DNA from: Natrinema limicola JCM 13563
Lineage (GTDB): Archaea > Halobacteriota > Halobacteria > Halobacteriales > Natrialbaceae
DNA length: 59,329 bases
NCBI RefSeq assembly: GCF_000337475.1
Contig: NZ_AOIT01000010.1
Location: 182,377 to 241,705 of the forward strand
Direction: 5' to 3'
Shown: piece by piece, positions 24,500-33,630 of the stretch
Layout of the letters: every line of letters begins with the position of its first letter
Numbering within the stretch: position 1 is the stretch's first letter
Notes under the pieces: generated by a model
The model's input: the letters and a program-made list of their open reading frames with translations, nothing else
Told to the model about the DNA's origin: nothing
Database searches by the model: none
Program-made: the position numbers and the translations under genes

Positions 24500-24723
24500 G
24501 CAAGCCCCACCACCGTCAACAGCACCCCGGTGACGGTCGGTCCGTTACCGAGGAACTCGACGAAGTACATGAATATCCACAGTGCCACCAGTATGAGAAA
24601 GTAAATCCCAACTAGGATCGCTGTTCCGATCGGATCGTACTCGTCGTGATCGAGTTCACGAACCTGATCGGTCTCATTCGTGGGATGCTTCCCATCCACC
24701 CCTTTTTCGATAGCCGAACTCAT
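24496..24723 (-). CDS. cbaD: Small single-helix subunit of the ba3-type oxidase (CbaD-like)
   Basis: This 75-residue protein has a polar N-terminus (~30 residues, with DHDEYDPIGTAILV), one long membrane helix (~32-55, IYFLILVALWIFMYFVEFLG) and a short hydrophobic C-terminus. It resembles the small subunit IIa of ba3 oxidases in position and topology. It is the first gene of the operon, overlapping subunit II by 4 bp. The symbol is given by analogy with the Natronomonas cba operon and is not certain. Confidence 0.7.
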   Translation of the reverse strand: MSSAIEKGVDGKHPTNETDQVRELDHDEYDPIGTAILVGIYFLILVALWIFMYFVEFLGNGPTVTGVLLTVVGLA

Positions 24724-24823
24724 ACGGAGTGGTAGGGAAAGGGGATGACTTACTGCCAGTCATCGTTCCCGGCCACTGGGAATGGGTTGGGGAATTAAGC
24801 TATCGACCGCCAAACGTATGTGT

Positions 24824-25036
24824 ATGAGCCTCGCGACACTCCAACCCCGTCACGCGGCAGCTGTCGGGTTGCTTGCGTTGATCCCGCTTATCGTCTATGG
24901 AATCACGGACTCGGTATTCGCCGGTGGCGTCAGCGCGCTCAACACTTGCCTCATTTACGGCTCGCTGTATCTCGCCATGTCACCGGTCGAGACGTCCCAC
25001 GGCCACCATGGTGACGGCAGCGGCACCCTCGGCTAA
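24824..25036 (+). CDS. Small membrane protein associated with cytochrome ba3 oxidase
   Basis: Taking ATG 24824 (MSLATLQPRHAAAVGLLALI) gives 70 residues with two membrane helices (~11-28 and ~30-50). The tail is His-rich (SHGHHGDGSG). An alternative ATG lies at 24818. I recognise it as a short protein annotated as a ba3 oxidase subunit in other haloarchaea. It is divergent from the oxidase operon and is followed 14 bp later by the SafE-like gene. The His-rich tail could hold copper. Confidence 0.65.
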   Translation: MSLATLQPRHAAAVGLLALIPLIVYGITDSVFAGGVSALNTCLIYGSLYLAMSPVETSHGHHGDGSGTLG

Positions 25037-25050
25037 CGCTTTCAGTTCAG

Positions 25051-25929
25051 ATGACCCTCGTTTCATCCGTATCGAGCCCGCTCTCGACCGCCCTTCCGCT
25101 TGAGTCCGGCGTCCACTCACTGATCGTACCGCTGATGGGTGCGTCGGTACCGTCGGGTGCCGTCCTCGAGCGCGTGAACCTGCTTTTGCTCTTCGTCGTT
25201 GGGCTGCTGGCCGGCGCACACTGTTTGGGGATGTGTGGCCCACTGGTGACGGCGTATGCCGACCGGATCGGTGCGGCGAGCAGTAAACGCCGCGACGACA
25301 CGCTCACCGGCTACGAGGTGCGCCAGCATGCGCTGTTTAACCTCGGTCGGACGGCCAGCTACGCTGCGGTCGGCGGCCTGTTCGGCCTGCTTGGGGCGAT
25401 CACGATCGCCTCGAGCGAGGCCGTTGCCGCTATCGGCGACAGCGTCAGGGGCGTGACGGGGATCCTCGTCGGGATCGCGATCGTCACCAGCGGCCTGTAC
25501 TATCTCCGGGGGCAAACTGCCGTTCCCGGCCACGGGCTGCCGATCATCGGAACAGTCTTCCGCCGACTCTCGGATCTCCTCTCGAGCCGGATCGACCGCT
25601 ACGCGACGTCGCCGGGGATTTTCGCACTCGGTGCGGTTCATGGCCTCATGCCGTGTCCGATCATCTATCCGGCGTATCTCTATGCGTTCGCGCTCGGCTC
25701 ACCGGCACGCGGAGCGCTCTCGCTTGCCGCTCTCGGATTGGGGACAATTCCCACACTGTTTGCCTACGGGACCGTTTTGAATACGATCGGGCCTGACACG
25801 CGCGTGCAACTCCATCGTGGACTGGGGGCTGCGTTCGTCGTCCTCGGCTACATTCCCCTCTCACACGGGCTGATGCTGTACGGCATCCATCTGCCACACG
25901 TCCCGCTCCCGTACATTAACCTGTTCTAA
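25051..25929 (+). CDS. SafE/DsbD-like membrane protein, probable copper-oxidase assembly factor
   Basis: This 292-residue protein has six or more membrane helices and the conserved GLLAGAHCLGMCGPLV (about residues 50-66). A second, matching motif is ALGAVHGLMPCPIIYPAYLY (~193-212). This is the sulfite-exporter TauE/SafE-like (UreH/CcoS-linked) family, whose members sit beside CcoI-type copper ATPases in cytochrome oxidase clusters. The paired Cys of the two motifs may handle metal or electrons. The Cu-ATPase gene starts 2 bp after its stop, indicating co-transcription. Confidence 0.8.
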   Translation: MTLVSSVSSPLSTALPLESGVHSLIVPLMGASVPSGAVLERVNLLLLFVVGLLAGAHCLGMCGPLVTAYADRIGAASSKRRDDTLTGYEVRQHALFNLGRTASYAAVGGLFGLLGAITIASSEAVAAIGDSVRGVTGILVGIAIVTSGLYYLRGQTAVPGHGLPIIGTVFRRLSDLLSSRIDRYATSPGIFALGAVHGLMPCPIIYPAYLYAFALGSPARGALSLAALGLGTIPTLFAYGTVLNTIGPDTRVQLHRGLGAAFVVLGYIPLSHGLMLYGIHLPHVPLPYINLF

Positions 25930-25931
25930 CG

Positions 25932-28376
25932 ATGGGTGAGAATCCACGACAGTCCGCGCAGTCGCCCGCGGCGGCAGCCAATGCAGGAACTGCGAACCCG
26001 ACCGGCAACGGGTCACCGGCCGAGACCGACACCGATACCTGCGATCTCTGTGATCTGCCGACTCCGCCGACCCCGATCACCGAGCCCGACGTTGACGGCT
26101 CGTTTTGCTGTCAGGGCTGTCTCGAGGTCGCCCGGACGCTCGACCGAACCGACGGCCCTGACGAGGCGGAGCTCCAGTCACGACTGGACGGCGATGACGG
26201 TCCCGACCTCGATGATCTCGAGGGTGAGGACGCCTTCCTCGCGGTCGATGGGATGCACTGTTCGACGTGTGAGGCGTTCCTCGAGACGACCGCCGAACGC
26301 GAAGCGGGCGTCCGCGGCGTGACTGCCAGTTACGCGACGGACACGATCCGAATCGTCTACGATCCCGACGAGCTCGCGGCCGACGACCTCCCGGAACTGG
26401 TCTCCGGCTACGGCTATACTGCGTCAGACCGCTCGAGTGCCGACGACGAAGACGCCGATGATCGGCTCGGTGCGCTCTTGTTCGGGGCCTTTTTCGGCAT
26501 GATGGTCATGACGTGGTACATCCTGTTTCTGTACCCGACCTACTTCGGCTTTGAGCCGATTGCCGACTTCGGCGGCTATGACGGCATGTTTCTGACGGCG
26601 AACATCTGGGTGTTTACGTCGTTCGTCCTCTTTTATACCGGTTATCCGACCCTCCGCGGGGCGTACGTCAGCCTCCGGGCGGGTCGGCCGAACATGGATT
26701 TGCTCGTTGCGCTCGCCGCACTCGGCTCGTATAGCTACAGCGCGATCGCGACTCTACTAGGGCGGACCCACGTCTACTTCGACGTGACCGTCGCGATCAT
26801 CATCGTCGTCACCGCGGGCACTCACTACGAGCAGGCGGTCAAACGCCGTGCAACCGGCCTCCTCTCAGAACTGACCGAACAGCAGGTCGACGAGGCCCGC
26901 CGCGAGAGCGGCGAGACGGTCCCGCTCGAGGACGTCGGCCCCGGCGACCGCCTGCTCGTCCGCCCCGGCGAGCGGATCCCCCTCGATGGAACCGTCGCGG
27001 AGGGATCGGCTGCCGTCGACGAGTCGCTCGTCACCGGCGAATCGCTGCCCGTCGGCAAGACGCCGGGTGATCCGGTTCGGGGTGGCACCGTCGTTACCGA
27101 CGCCCCGCTCGTTGTCGCGGTCGGCGACGAGGCCGAAAGCACGCTCGACCGGCTCGTCTCTCTGCTCTGGTCGATCCAGAGCGCCCGTCCGGGCGTCCAG
27201 CGGCTGGCTGACAAGCTCGCGACGGTGTTCGTCCCGCTTGTCGTCACCCTCGCGGTCGGGACGACCGCCGTCTTGCTTGCGACCGGCTCGAGCGTCTCGC
27301 GGGCGCTGCTGATCGGTCTCACGGTCGTGATCGTCTCCTGTCCGTGTGCGCTCGGGCTCGCGACGCCGCTTGCGATCGCTGCGGGAATTCAGTCCGCCGC
27401 CGAGCGGGGTATCGTCGTCGCCGCGGAGACGATCTTCGAAGACGCCAGAGACGTCGACGTCGTCGTCCTCGACAAGACGGGGACGCTCACGACCGGGACG
27501 ATGGCCGTCGAGGACGTTCACGCCGTCGATGACATCGATGCCGACGAACTCCTCCGGCGGGCTGGCACTGTCGAGGCACTCTCCGAGCATCCGATCGCAG
27601 CCGCCATTGCGGCCGCGGCTCCCGAATCCGCGACCGAGGACGCAACGACCGCCGTCGACGAGTTCGAGCGGGCCGACCGCGGCGTCAGCGGCTGCGTCGA
27701 CGACGACCGCGTCGTCGTTGGCCACCCAGACTACCTCCGCGAGCACGGGCTCGCCGTTCCCGACGCGCTCGAGTCTCGAATCACCGAAACCCGTGACGCG
27801 GGTGACGTACCGGTCGTCGTCGGCTGGGACGGGCAGGCTCGCGGCGTAATCGTCGTCGGTGACTCGCCGCGTGAGGAACTGAGTGAGACGCTCGAGACCC
27901 TTTCGGCGGGCCGCGACGTCGTCGTTCTGACGGGCGACGAGGGCGCAGCGGCCGACCGGTTCCGCGCGCTCGAGGGTGTCGACGAGGTCTTCGCCGGCGT
28001 TCCACCGGAGGCAAAAGCCGAGACCGTCGACCGGTTGCGGAGCCGAGGGACGGTCGCGATGGTCGGTGACGGGAGCAACGACGCGCCCGCGCTGGCGACC
28101 GCAGACGTCGGCATCGCGATGGGCAGCGGGACGAAACTCGCGACCGATGCGGCCGACGCGGTGATCGTCGGCGACGATCTCGGTGCCGTCTCCGAGACGT
28201 TCGAGATCGCGACGAGCACCCACCGGCGAATCCGGCAGAACCTCGGCTGGGCCTTTGCTTACAACGCGGTCGCGATCCCGCTGGCAGTGCTTGGGCTGCT
28301 GAACCCGCTGTTCGCTGCCGTCGCGATGGCTGCCAGTAGCGCGCTGGTCGTCCTCAACTCCTCGCGGTCGATGTAG
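25932..28376 (+). CDS. Copper-translocating P1B-type ATPase (CcoI/CopA-like)
   Basis: This 814-residue transporter has an N-terminal cysteine cluster (Cys37, Cys40, then FCCQGC with Cys59, Cys60, Cys63). A heavy-metal-associated domain follows (DGMHCSTC, Cys110/Cys113). The CPC ion-binding motif is near residue 469, the phosphorylated DKTGT near 514, SEHPI follows, and GDGSNDAPA lies near 711. Eight membrane helices fit the P1B plan. The doubled N-terminal cysteine domain resembles FixI/CcoI ATPases, which export Cu(I) for oxidase assembly rather than detoxification. The neighbouring oxidase genes support that role. Simple copper efflux is the alternative. Confidence 0.92.
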   Translation: MGENPRQSAQSPAAAANAGTANPTGNGSPAETDTDTCDLCDLPTPPTPITEPDVDGSFCCQGCLEVARTLDRTDGPDEAELQSRLDGDDGPDLDDLEGEDAFLAVDGMHCSTCEAFLETTAEREAGVRGVTASYATDTIRIVYDPDELAADDLPELVSGYGYTASDRSSADDEDADDRLGALLFGAFFGMMVMTWYILFLYPTYFGFEPIADFGGYDGMFLTANIWVFTSFVLFYTGYPTLRGAYVSLRAGRPNMDLLVALAALGSYSYSAIATLLGRTHVYFDVTVAIIIVVTAGTHYEQAVKRRATGLLSELTEQQVDEARRESGETVPLEDVGPGDRLLVRPGERIPLDGTVAEGSAAVDESLVTGESLPVGKTPGDPVRGGTVVTDAPLVVAVGDEAESTLDRLVSLLWSIQSARPGVQRLADKLATVFVPLVVTLAVGTTAVLLATGSSVSRALLIGLTVVIVSCPCALGLATPLAIAAGIQSAAERGIVVAAETIFEDARDVDVVVLDKTGTLTTGTMAVEDVHAVDDIDADELLRRAGTVEALSEHPIAAAIAAAAPESATEDATTAVDEFERADRGVSGCVDDDRVVVGHPDYLREHGLAVPDALESRITETRDAGDVPVVVGWDGQARGVIVVGDSPREELSETLETLSAGRDVVVLTGDEGAAADRFRALEGVDEVFAGVPPEAKAETVDRLRSRGTVAMVGDGSNDAPALATADVGIAMGSGTKLATDAADAVIVGDDLGAVSETFEIATSTHRRIRQNLGWAFAYNAVAIPLAVLGLLNPLFAAVAMAASSALVVLNSSRSM

Positions 28377-28405
28377 CGACGTGAACCGACGCCATTTGGC
28401 CGTCG

Positions 28406-28645
28406 TTACTCCTCTGTATCCTCGTCAGCTGTGACGACCCGCTCGAGTTCCCGGCGCTTGCCGTTTTCGTAGACGTAGGTCGTCTCATCGTCCTCGTCGC
28501 GTGTCCGTCGATGACTGCCGTCACAGAAGGGAAACGACTCCGACAGGCCGCACTGACAGACCGCGATGTCACCGTTTTCGTCGTCGATATCGGACGGCTC
28601 GAGTTTTCGTGGCCCCGTCGCCTCGAGTTCGACAAGTCGTGACAT
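28406..28645 (-). CDS. CDGSH-type iron-sulfur protein
   Basis: Starting at ATG 28645 (MSRLVELEATGPRKLEPSDI) gives 79 residues; the frame from 28750 adds an Arg-rich leader unlike the family. The [2Fe-2S] ligands are Cys30, Cys32, Cys41 and His45 in CQCGLSESFPFCDGSH. These mitoNEET-like domains transfer electrons or clusters. The C-terminal half is charged. The gene is convergent with the Cu-ATPase, with 29 bp between their stop codons. Confidence 0.9.
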   Translation of the reverse strand: MSRLVELEATGPRKLEPSDIDDENGDIAVCQCGLSESFPFCDGSHRRTRDEDDETTYVYENGKRRELERVVTADEDTEE

Positions 28646-28791
28646 GACTTCGTCTCGGATCGCTGGCGACAAAACCTTTCGCTCGCGTCGGGGGTCGAAC
28701 GGACGACTACGATTGTTGCTGTCACACTGCACGGGTTCCGGGAACGGCAAGGTTCTTGGTATGGCTCTCGAATATCGGGGTACGCACAGCT

Positions 28792-29082
28792 ATGTCGTCC
28801 TCTGCGGCAATGCCGACGGCGGTCGCACTCGCGGTCGTCAAAACGCTCGTCCTCATCGTCGGCGGCGTTATCACGTCGTTTGCGTACAAGGCCTATCGGC
28901 GAACCCGGCAGCCGGCGCTTGGCTATCTCACACTCGGGTTCGGGCTCGTGACGCTCGGGCTGGTGCTCGCCGGCATGCTATATGAGTTGCTCACTGTTCC
29001 GTTGATGACAGGTATCCTCTTTGAGAGCCTGCTGGTTCTGGCCGGCTTTCTCGTGATCGCGCATTCGCTGTATGTTACCTAA
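28792..29082 (+). CDS. Haloarchaeal three-helix membrane protein (DUF7521-like)
   Basis: From ATG 28792 (MSSSAAMPTAVALAVVKTLV) the 96-residue product has three hydrophobic helices (~8-27, 42-62, 70-92). A conserved basic loop reads YKAYRRTRQPALGYL. This pattern is common in haloarchaeal proteins that often accompany small HTH regulators (DUF7521). No such regulator is adjacent here. The role is unknown. Confidence 0.7.
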   Translation: MSSSAAMPTAVALAVVKTLVLIVGGVITSFAYKAYRRTRQPALGYLTLGFGLVTLGLVLAGMLYELLTVPLMTGILFESLLVLAGFLVIAHSLYVT

Positions 29083-29630
29083 TGCCGTATCGAATATCGA
29101 TCGAACGCGACACGCAATCGATCCCTCACGGACTGGTGTCCGGCAGTATACGAACCCAAACTGTTTTGGGATTACTCGTATCCGTGATCGGGTAATACGT
29201 CGGCACACGGCAGGGAGATATAGTAACAACTGAACGTTACTGCACACCTACTCGTACGACCGCTGTGCGATCGGTGTAATCGATACAGTTAGGACTAGCG
29301 GGCACTGACAGGTCTGCTGTCAGTCAGTGTCGGTGAGACCGCGACCGTCTTGGGGTCCTACTGGTACCCAGTGACAGGAAACCGTATGAACCATGGCGCT
29401 CCGCCCTGCCGTCGTACCCCCCTTCTTTCCGACGCACTTCCAGAGATGATCGTCGACGAACGAGCAGCATACGGGGCGGCCCAGCTGGTCGCGAACCTGC
29501 CGTAACCACCCAGACGTAAGTAGACAGCATCACGAGTGATGGGTATGAGCGGCGATCCTGTCTACGCAAGACCGACGTGGGGACGTATTTCGAGTTGTCT
29601 GTATCGACGCCTCTCGACGAGTGATCGGCC
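29083..29630. other. 548-bp intergenic region holding two repeat types
   Basis: No convincing gene is present. It contains TGTCCGGCAGT at 29137-29147 (dispersed 11-mer) and a degenerate copy of the 85-bp palindromic repeat at 29311-29391. The rest is featureless and could be the remains of a gene. Confidence 0.5.
29311..29391 (+). repeat. ~85-bp imperfect palindromic repeat, copy 4 (degenerate)
   Basis: It begins GGTCTGCTGTCAGTCAGTGT, continues GTGAGACCGCGACCG and ends CAGTGACAGGAAACCGTATG. It keeps both ends and the GACCGCGACC core of the other copies but has diverged in the second half. Confidence 0.6.
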
Positions 29631-30815
29631 ATGAACGACGCCGACGACCCGGCCCTGGCCGTCGGTGCCGACGCGTTCACGGACCAGGGTGCCGGTCTCG
29701 AGGTCGCGGTCGTCGGCGCGGGTGCCATCGGTGCGACGACGGCCTACGATCTCGCACGCGAGGGTGCAGCCGTCACGCTCTACGACAGCGGTCGCGTCGC
29801 AAGCGGCGCGACGGGACGGGCCGCAGGGATCTGCTACGATGCCTTCGCGGACGGACTCGACGCCGAACTCGCGGGCGAGGCGATCGAACGCTTTCGCACA
29901 CTCTCAGGCGACGATACCTTCCCGTTCGTCGAGTGTCCGTACGTCTGGCTTGCTCGCGAGGGCGACATCGACCGGGCCGACGCGATTCGCGATCAGATAC
30001 AGCGGATGCAGGACAACGGTGTCATTGCCCTCGAGATGGACGGCGACGCACTCGCCGATCGGTTCCCGGCCCTACGGACGGACGACGTCGCAGTCGCGGG
30101 AATCGCCGGCGCGGCGGGGTATGCCGATCCGGCCGCGTACACCGCCTGTCTCGCGGCTGCAGCTACCGGTGCCGGGGCGACCCTCGAGACCGACACGCCG
30201 GTCGACGTTCGAACCGATCCAGCGCGCGTCATCCGTCCGGATGGGACAGTCCACGAAGTCGACGCAGTGGTCGTTACAGCAGGTGCACGCACGAAGGCGC
30301 TGCTCGCGGATGCGGGCATCTCCCTTGCCGTCAAACCCTACCGCGTGCAGGCGCTGATCGCTGACGGCGATCTCGCGGAGCCGATGTGTTACGACGCGAC
30401 GGGCGGCTTCTACCTGCGACCCCATGCGAACGGCGTGCTCGTGGGCGACGGCACTGAGAATCGCGAGGCTGACCCTGACAGCTACGACCGCAACGCCGGT
30501 TCGACGTTCACTGCTGACATCCGTGATCGAGTTGCCCACCGGGTTCCGGGTCTCGCAGACGGCGGCCTCGAGCGGGCGTGGGCTGGCCTCTGTACGGCGA
30601 CGCCGGACCGAGATCCACTCGTCGGCGCGGTCCGTGATGGGGTGTACGTCGCGACCGGTTTCCAGGGACACGGCTTCATGCGTGCGCCGGCGGTCGGACA
30701 GCGACTTGCAAGAGAAATCTGTGGTGGGTCGGGGATCGACGCTTTCGACCCGACACGGTTCGACGGTGACGAGGCGTTCGATGTCGTCGATGGGATGTCG
30801 CTCAATCCGAACTAG
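29631..30815 (+). CDS. FAD-dependent oxidoreductase (D-amino-acid oxidase/glycine oxidase family)
   Basis: This 394-residue protein has the FAD-binding Rossmann motif VAVVGAGAIGATTAYDLA (~24-41) and the family's conserved SGATGRAAG loop. C-terminal DAO-fold segments include GFYLRPHANGVLVGDGTE and VATGFQGHGFMRAPAVG, the second FAD contact. DAO-family members oxidise glycine, sarcosine or D-amino acids, among other amines; the substrate is unclear. The first ~20 residues are a non-conserved acidic leader. No companion gene (thiO, soxA) is nearby. It is transcribed alone and convergent with hsp20. Confidence 0.87.
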   Translation: MNDADDPALAVGADAFTDQGAGLEVAVVGAGAIGATTAYDLAREGAAVTLYDSGRVASGATGRAAGICYDAFADGLDAELAGEAIERFRTLSGDDTFPFVECPYVWLAREGDIDRADAIRDQIQRMQDNGVIALEMDGDALADRFPALRTDDVAVAGIAGAAGYADPAAYTACLAAAATGAGATLETDTPVDVRTDPARVIRPDGTVHEVDAVVVTAGARTKALLADAGISLAVKPYRVQALIADGDLAEPMCYDATGGFYLRPHANGVLVGDGTENREADPDSYDRNAGSTFTADIRDRVAHRVPGLADGGLERAWAGLCTATPDRDPLVGAVRDGVYVATGFQGHGFMRAPAVGQRLAREICGGSGIDAFDPTRFDGDEAFDVVDGMSLNPN

Positions 30816-30879
30816 AACCAGTTGGGGATCGGTCGCCCGGATTCGGCCGACTTTCGCGGTCGACTTCGTACCGCCAGTC

Positions 30880-31353
30880 TCACTCGTTGTCGACGGCGAC
30901 CGGCTCCGCGTTCGGATCCGGGTCGGCGTCGTCGGGTGTGTCGAGTCCTGCCTCCGTTTCGGTCGTGTCCCCGATCGCAGACGCCTTCGGAATTTCGACG
31001 CTCAGTGTCCCGGTTTCGGAGAGACGCGCCGTTCCGGCGTCTGGATCGACGACCGCGTCGGCCGGTAACTCGGCGTCGCCGGACAGCGACATCCCCCGGC
31101 CGGGAAACTGCATCTCGTAGCCCTCGTGAAACTGCCGGAACCGGTCGATCTGGATCCGGACGGTGCCGTCGAGATAGCGGACCTGTACGTCGTCCGATTC
31201 GGCACCGGGCGCATCGAAGACGACGCGATAGGCGGTGTCGTTCTCGAGAATATCGACGGGGAGCGATCGGTGGTTCTGTACGCGACCACTCGCACGGCCG
31301 ACCTGACGGTAGAGGGCGTTGCCGAGCGATTTTCCGAGATCTTTGAACCTCAC
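30880..31353 (-). CDS. hsp20: Hsp20/alpha-crystallin family small heat-shock protein
   Basis: This 157-residue protein contains an alpha-crystallin-like domain (~30-125): PVDILENDTAYRVVFDAPGA, VQVRYLDGTVRIQID and a late strand with GTLSVEIPKA. The canonical A-x-x-x-n-GVL motif is relaxed to ARLSETGTLSVEIP. A long acidic tail (~130-157) follows. It acts as an ATP-independent holdase. It starts MRFKDLGKSLGNAL and stands alone. Confidence 0.85.
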   Translation of the reverse strand: MRFKDLGKSLGNALYRQVGRASGRVQNHRSLPVDILENDTAYRVVFDAPGAESDDVQVRYLDGTVRIQIDRFRQFHEGYEMQFPGRGMSLSGDAELPADAVVDPDAGTARLSETGTLSVEIPKASAIGDTTETEAGLDTPDDADPDPNAEPVAVDNE

Positions 31354-31505
31354 AGGGCGTCACCTCGGACGGTACGTGCGGCGTGGGCAGCGGTTACGGA
31401 GACCGAGAGAAGGGCCTGACAGTACATGGCAGACATGACCGTGTGAACGGTTATGATCGCCCCGTAGATATCCCTTTTGTTCCGTCCAAAAGAAACGTCT
31501 GACAT

Positions 31506-31518
31506 GTGAATAGTTCAC
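31506..31518. promoter_or_regulatory. Perfect 13-nt palindrome between hsp20 and a small zinc protein gene
   Basis: GTGAA-TAG-TTCAC abuts the stop codon of the small zinc protein gene and lies about 150 bp upstream of hsp20. It could be an operator for hsp20 or part of a terminator. Only the symmetry is seen. Confidence 0.25.
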
Positions 31519-31677
31519 TTACAGTTCGACCTGCTCGAGGCAGTCAGTGCCGCCACAGACCGGACACGAAAGCTCCGAGAGATCGAAGTCGTCGGGCACG
31601 TCGTAGGTGTAATGATTCTCGAACAGATCGAGAAAACAGTCCTCGTTGGTACAGACGATCTCTTCTGTCGCTGGCAT
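31519..31677 (-). CDS. Small zinc-finger protein, 52 residues
   Basis: The likely start is ATG 31677 (MPATEEIVCTNEDCFLDLFE), since the frame from 31791 runs through the divergent promoter. Two cysteine pairs, C-x4-C near the start and CPVC-GGTDC near the end, form a small zinc-finger fold around YTYDVPDDFDLSEL. Short proteins of this type are conserved in haloarchaea (possibly DUF7559). The function is unknown. It is divergent from the radical SAM gene, with 112 bp between their starts. Confidence 0.8.
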   Translation of the reverse strand: MPATEEIVCTNEDCFLDLFENHYTYDVPDDFDLSELSCPVCGGTDCLEQVEL

Positions 31678-31789
31678 AGCAGGGCCTAGCGCCACGACGC
31701 CTATCAACACCGTGGTTGGCGGAAAACTGGCGATGGTTGCGTTCGCGCGTGTAGTCACCGTTTTACCATTCGAGGCGCTATCGGGAGCC

Positions 31790-33517
31790 ATGACTGACCC
31801 CGAGACGCTGTCGGTGACGATCGTCGACGGCTACGTCGACGAGCCCGCTCACTTCGGGGTGCCGCCATACATTTCGACGTACCCCCGGTATACGGCCGGG
31901 GCGCTCGTCGATGCGGGGGTTCCCCGCGAGCAGATCACGTACCACACGATCGATGGGCTTCGCGACGACACCGACCGTTGGCGGGACGTCGACGAGGCCG
32001 ATCTCATGATCTATCTGGGGGGCATGACTGTCCCCGGAAAGTACGTCGGCGGCACGCCGGCCGAACCCGACGAGGTTCGCAAGCTCGCCTGGACCGCAAG
32101 CGGCACGAGCCTGATGGGTGGCCCCGTCAAGTTCGGCGTTGGCGACGAAAACGCCGGTGCGACCGAGACCGAACGGCAGGACTTAGACTTCGATTTCGTC
32201 GCCAAAGGCGACGTCGAGGCTGCCGTCTTCGATCTCGTCGAGAGCGGCCTCGAGGGCTTTAATAACCGCATGCGCGACGTCGATGAGGTCTCGCGATGGG
32301 CCCAGGAGGGTGCGTTCGTCGTCGAACAGCATCCCAACCACCCGGATCATCTCATCGCCGAACTCGAGACCTCCCGTGGCTGTGCCTACCGGTGTTCGTT
32401 CTGTACGGAACCCCTCTATGGCAATCCCTCGTTTCGGCCGCCACCGACCGTCGTCGGCGAGGTCGACGCCCTCTCGGATTACGGCGTGAAACACTTCCGG
32501 ATCGGCCGTCAGGCCGACATCCTCGCCTACGGCGGCGACGGCGAAGCGCCCAACCCCGACGCCCTGCGCCAACTCTACAGCGGCATCCGCGAAGTCGCCC
32601 CCGACCTCGAGACGCTGCATCTGGACAACATGAACCCAATCACGATCGTCAAGTGGCCTGAAAAGAGCCGCGAGGGGATCCGGATCATCGCCGAGCACAA
32701 CACGCCCGGAGATACGGCCGCGTTCGGACTCGAGTCGGCCGATCCAGTCGTTCAAGAGCAAAACAATCTGAACGTCAGCGCTGAGGAGTGTTTTGAAGCG
32801 GTCCGGATCGTCAACGAGGAAGGCGGCTGGCGACCCGGTGAGGAACCGACAGATGCGCCAACGTTCGGTGACGACGCACCGCGGCGACTGCCCAAACTGC
32901 TGCCCGGGATCAACCTCTTGCACGGACTCAAAGGCGAGCGCGAGGAGACCTACGAACGCAACATGGCGTTCCTTCAGCGGGTCTACGACGAGGGCTACAT
33001 GCTCCGGCGGATCAACATCCGGCAGGTGATGGCCTTCGACGGCACCGACATGTCCGATACCGGAGCCGAGATCGCCAACGAACACAAAAAGCTGTTCAAA
33101 CGCTACAAGAAGCAGGTTCGTGAAGAGATCGACAACCCGATGCTCGAGCGGGTCGCTCCCCCGGGAACCGTCCTGCCGGACGTTCATCTTGAATACCATC
33201 AGGACGGAACGACCTTCGGCCGCCAGCTCGGCACCTATCCGTTGCTCGTCGGCGTGCCGGGCGAGCGCGCGCTCGGCCAGACGATCGACGTCGCGGTCGT
33301 CGATCACGGCTACCGCTCGGTGACGGCCGTCCCCTATCCGCTCGATCTCAATGCGGCGTCGATGGACGAACTCACTGCCATCCCCGGTATCGGATCCAGT
33401 ACCGCCGGTGATATCGTCGTCGATCGCCCCTACGAGTCGGTCGCCGACGCCGGGCTCGACACGACGGTCGATCTCTCCCAGTTCGTTACAACCCGGCCGC
33501 TCGAGCGCGCGAACTGA
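31790..33517 (+). CDS. Radical SAM protein with C-terminal helix-hairpin-helix
   Basis: The start is ATG 31790 (MTDPETLSVTIVDGYVDEPA), with TTTTACC about 28 nt upstream. The 575-residue protein has an N-terminal B12-binding-like region (~10-140). The radical SAM cluster motif follows in GCAYRCSFCTE (Cys198, Cys202, Cys205), with a barrel to ~440. The C-terminal helix-hairpin-helix (~525-555) reads AASMDELTAIPGIGSSTAGDI. The layout matches a conserved archaeal family of unknown reaction. The HhH suggests a nucleic-acid substrate or DNA association. It is monocistronic; a TRAM-domain gene follows by about 110 bp. Confidence 0.9.
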   Translation: MTDPETLSVTIVDGYVDEPAHFGVPPYISTYPRYTAGALVDAGVPREQITYHTIDGLRDDTDRWRDVDEADLMIYLGGMTVPGKYVGGTPAEPDEVRKLAWTASGTSLMGGPVKFGVGDENAGATETERQDLDFDFVAKGDVEAAVFDLVESGLEGFNNRMRDVDEVSRWAQEGAFVVEQHPNHPDHLIAELETSRGCAYRCSFCTEPLYGNPSFRPPPTVVGEVDALSDYGVKHFRIGRQADILAYGGDGEAPNPDALRQLYSGIREVAPDLETLHLDNMNPITIVKWPEKSREGIRIIAEHNTPGDTAAFGLESADPVVQEQNNLNVSAEECFEAVRIVNEEGGWRPGEEPTDAPTFGDDAPRRLPKLLPGINLLHGLKGEREETYERNMAFLQRVYDEGYMLRRINIRQVMAFDGTDMSDTGAEIANEHKKLFKRYKKQVREEIDNPMLERVAPPGTVLPDVHLEYHQDGTTFGRQLGTYPLLVGVPGERALGQTIDVAVVDHGYRSVTAVPYPLDLNAASMDELTAIPGIGSSTAGDIVVDRPYESVADAGLDTTVDLSQFVTTRPLERAN

Positions 33518-33630
33518 CTTCAATCGCGTCTGATTCGACCCATGAACGGGCGCTTTTTCCGTCAATTGGCAGTTCTGTGTCGGTAGTTCTATTATGGATG
33601 GGAATCAGAGGTGAAATAGAGGGTCTACCT

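Noticed and set aside
26865-28223. 452-codon minus-strand frame opposite the Cu-ATPase
   Set aside because: The plus strand encodes all P-type ATPase motifs. The antisense product is Arg/Asp-rich without domains.
29324-29728. 134-codon minus-strand frame in the 548-bp gap before the FAD oxidoreductase
   Set aside because: It overlaps the start of that gene and a palindromic repeat. The product is Arg/Ser-rich and not halophile-like.
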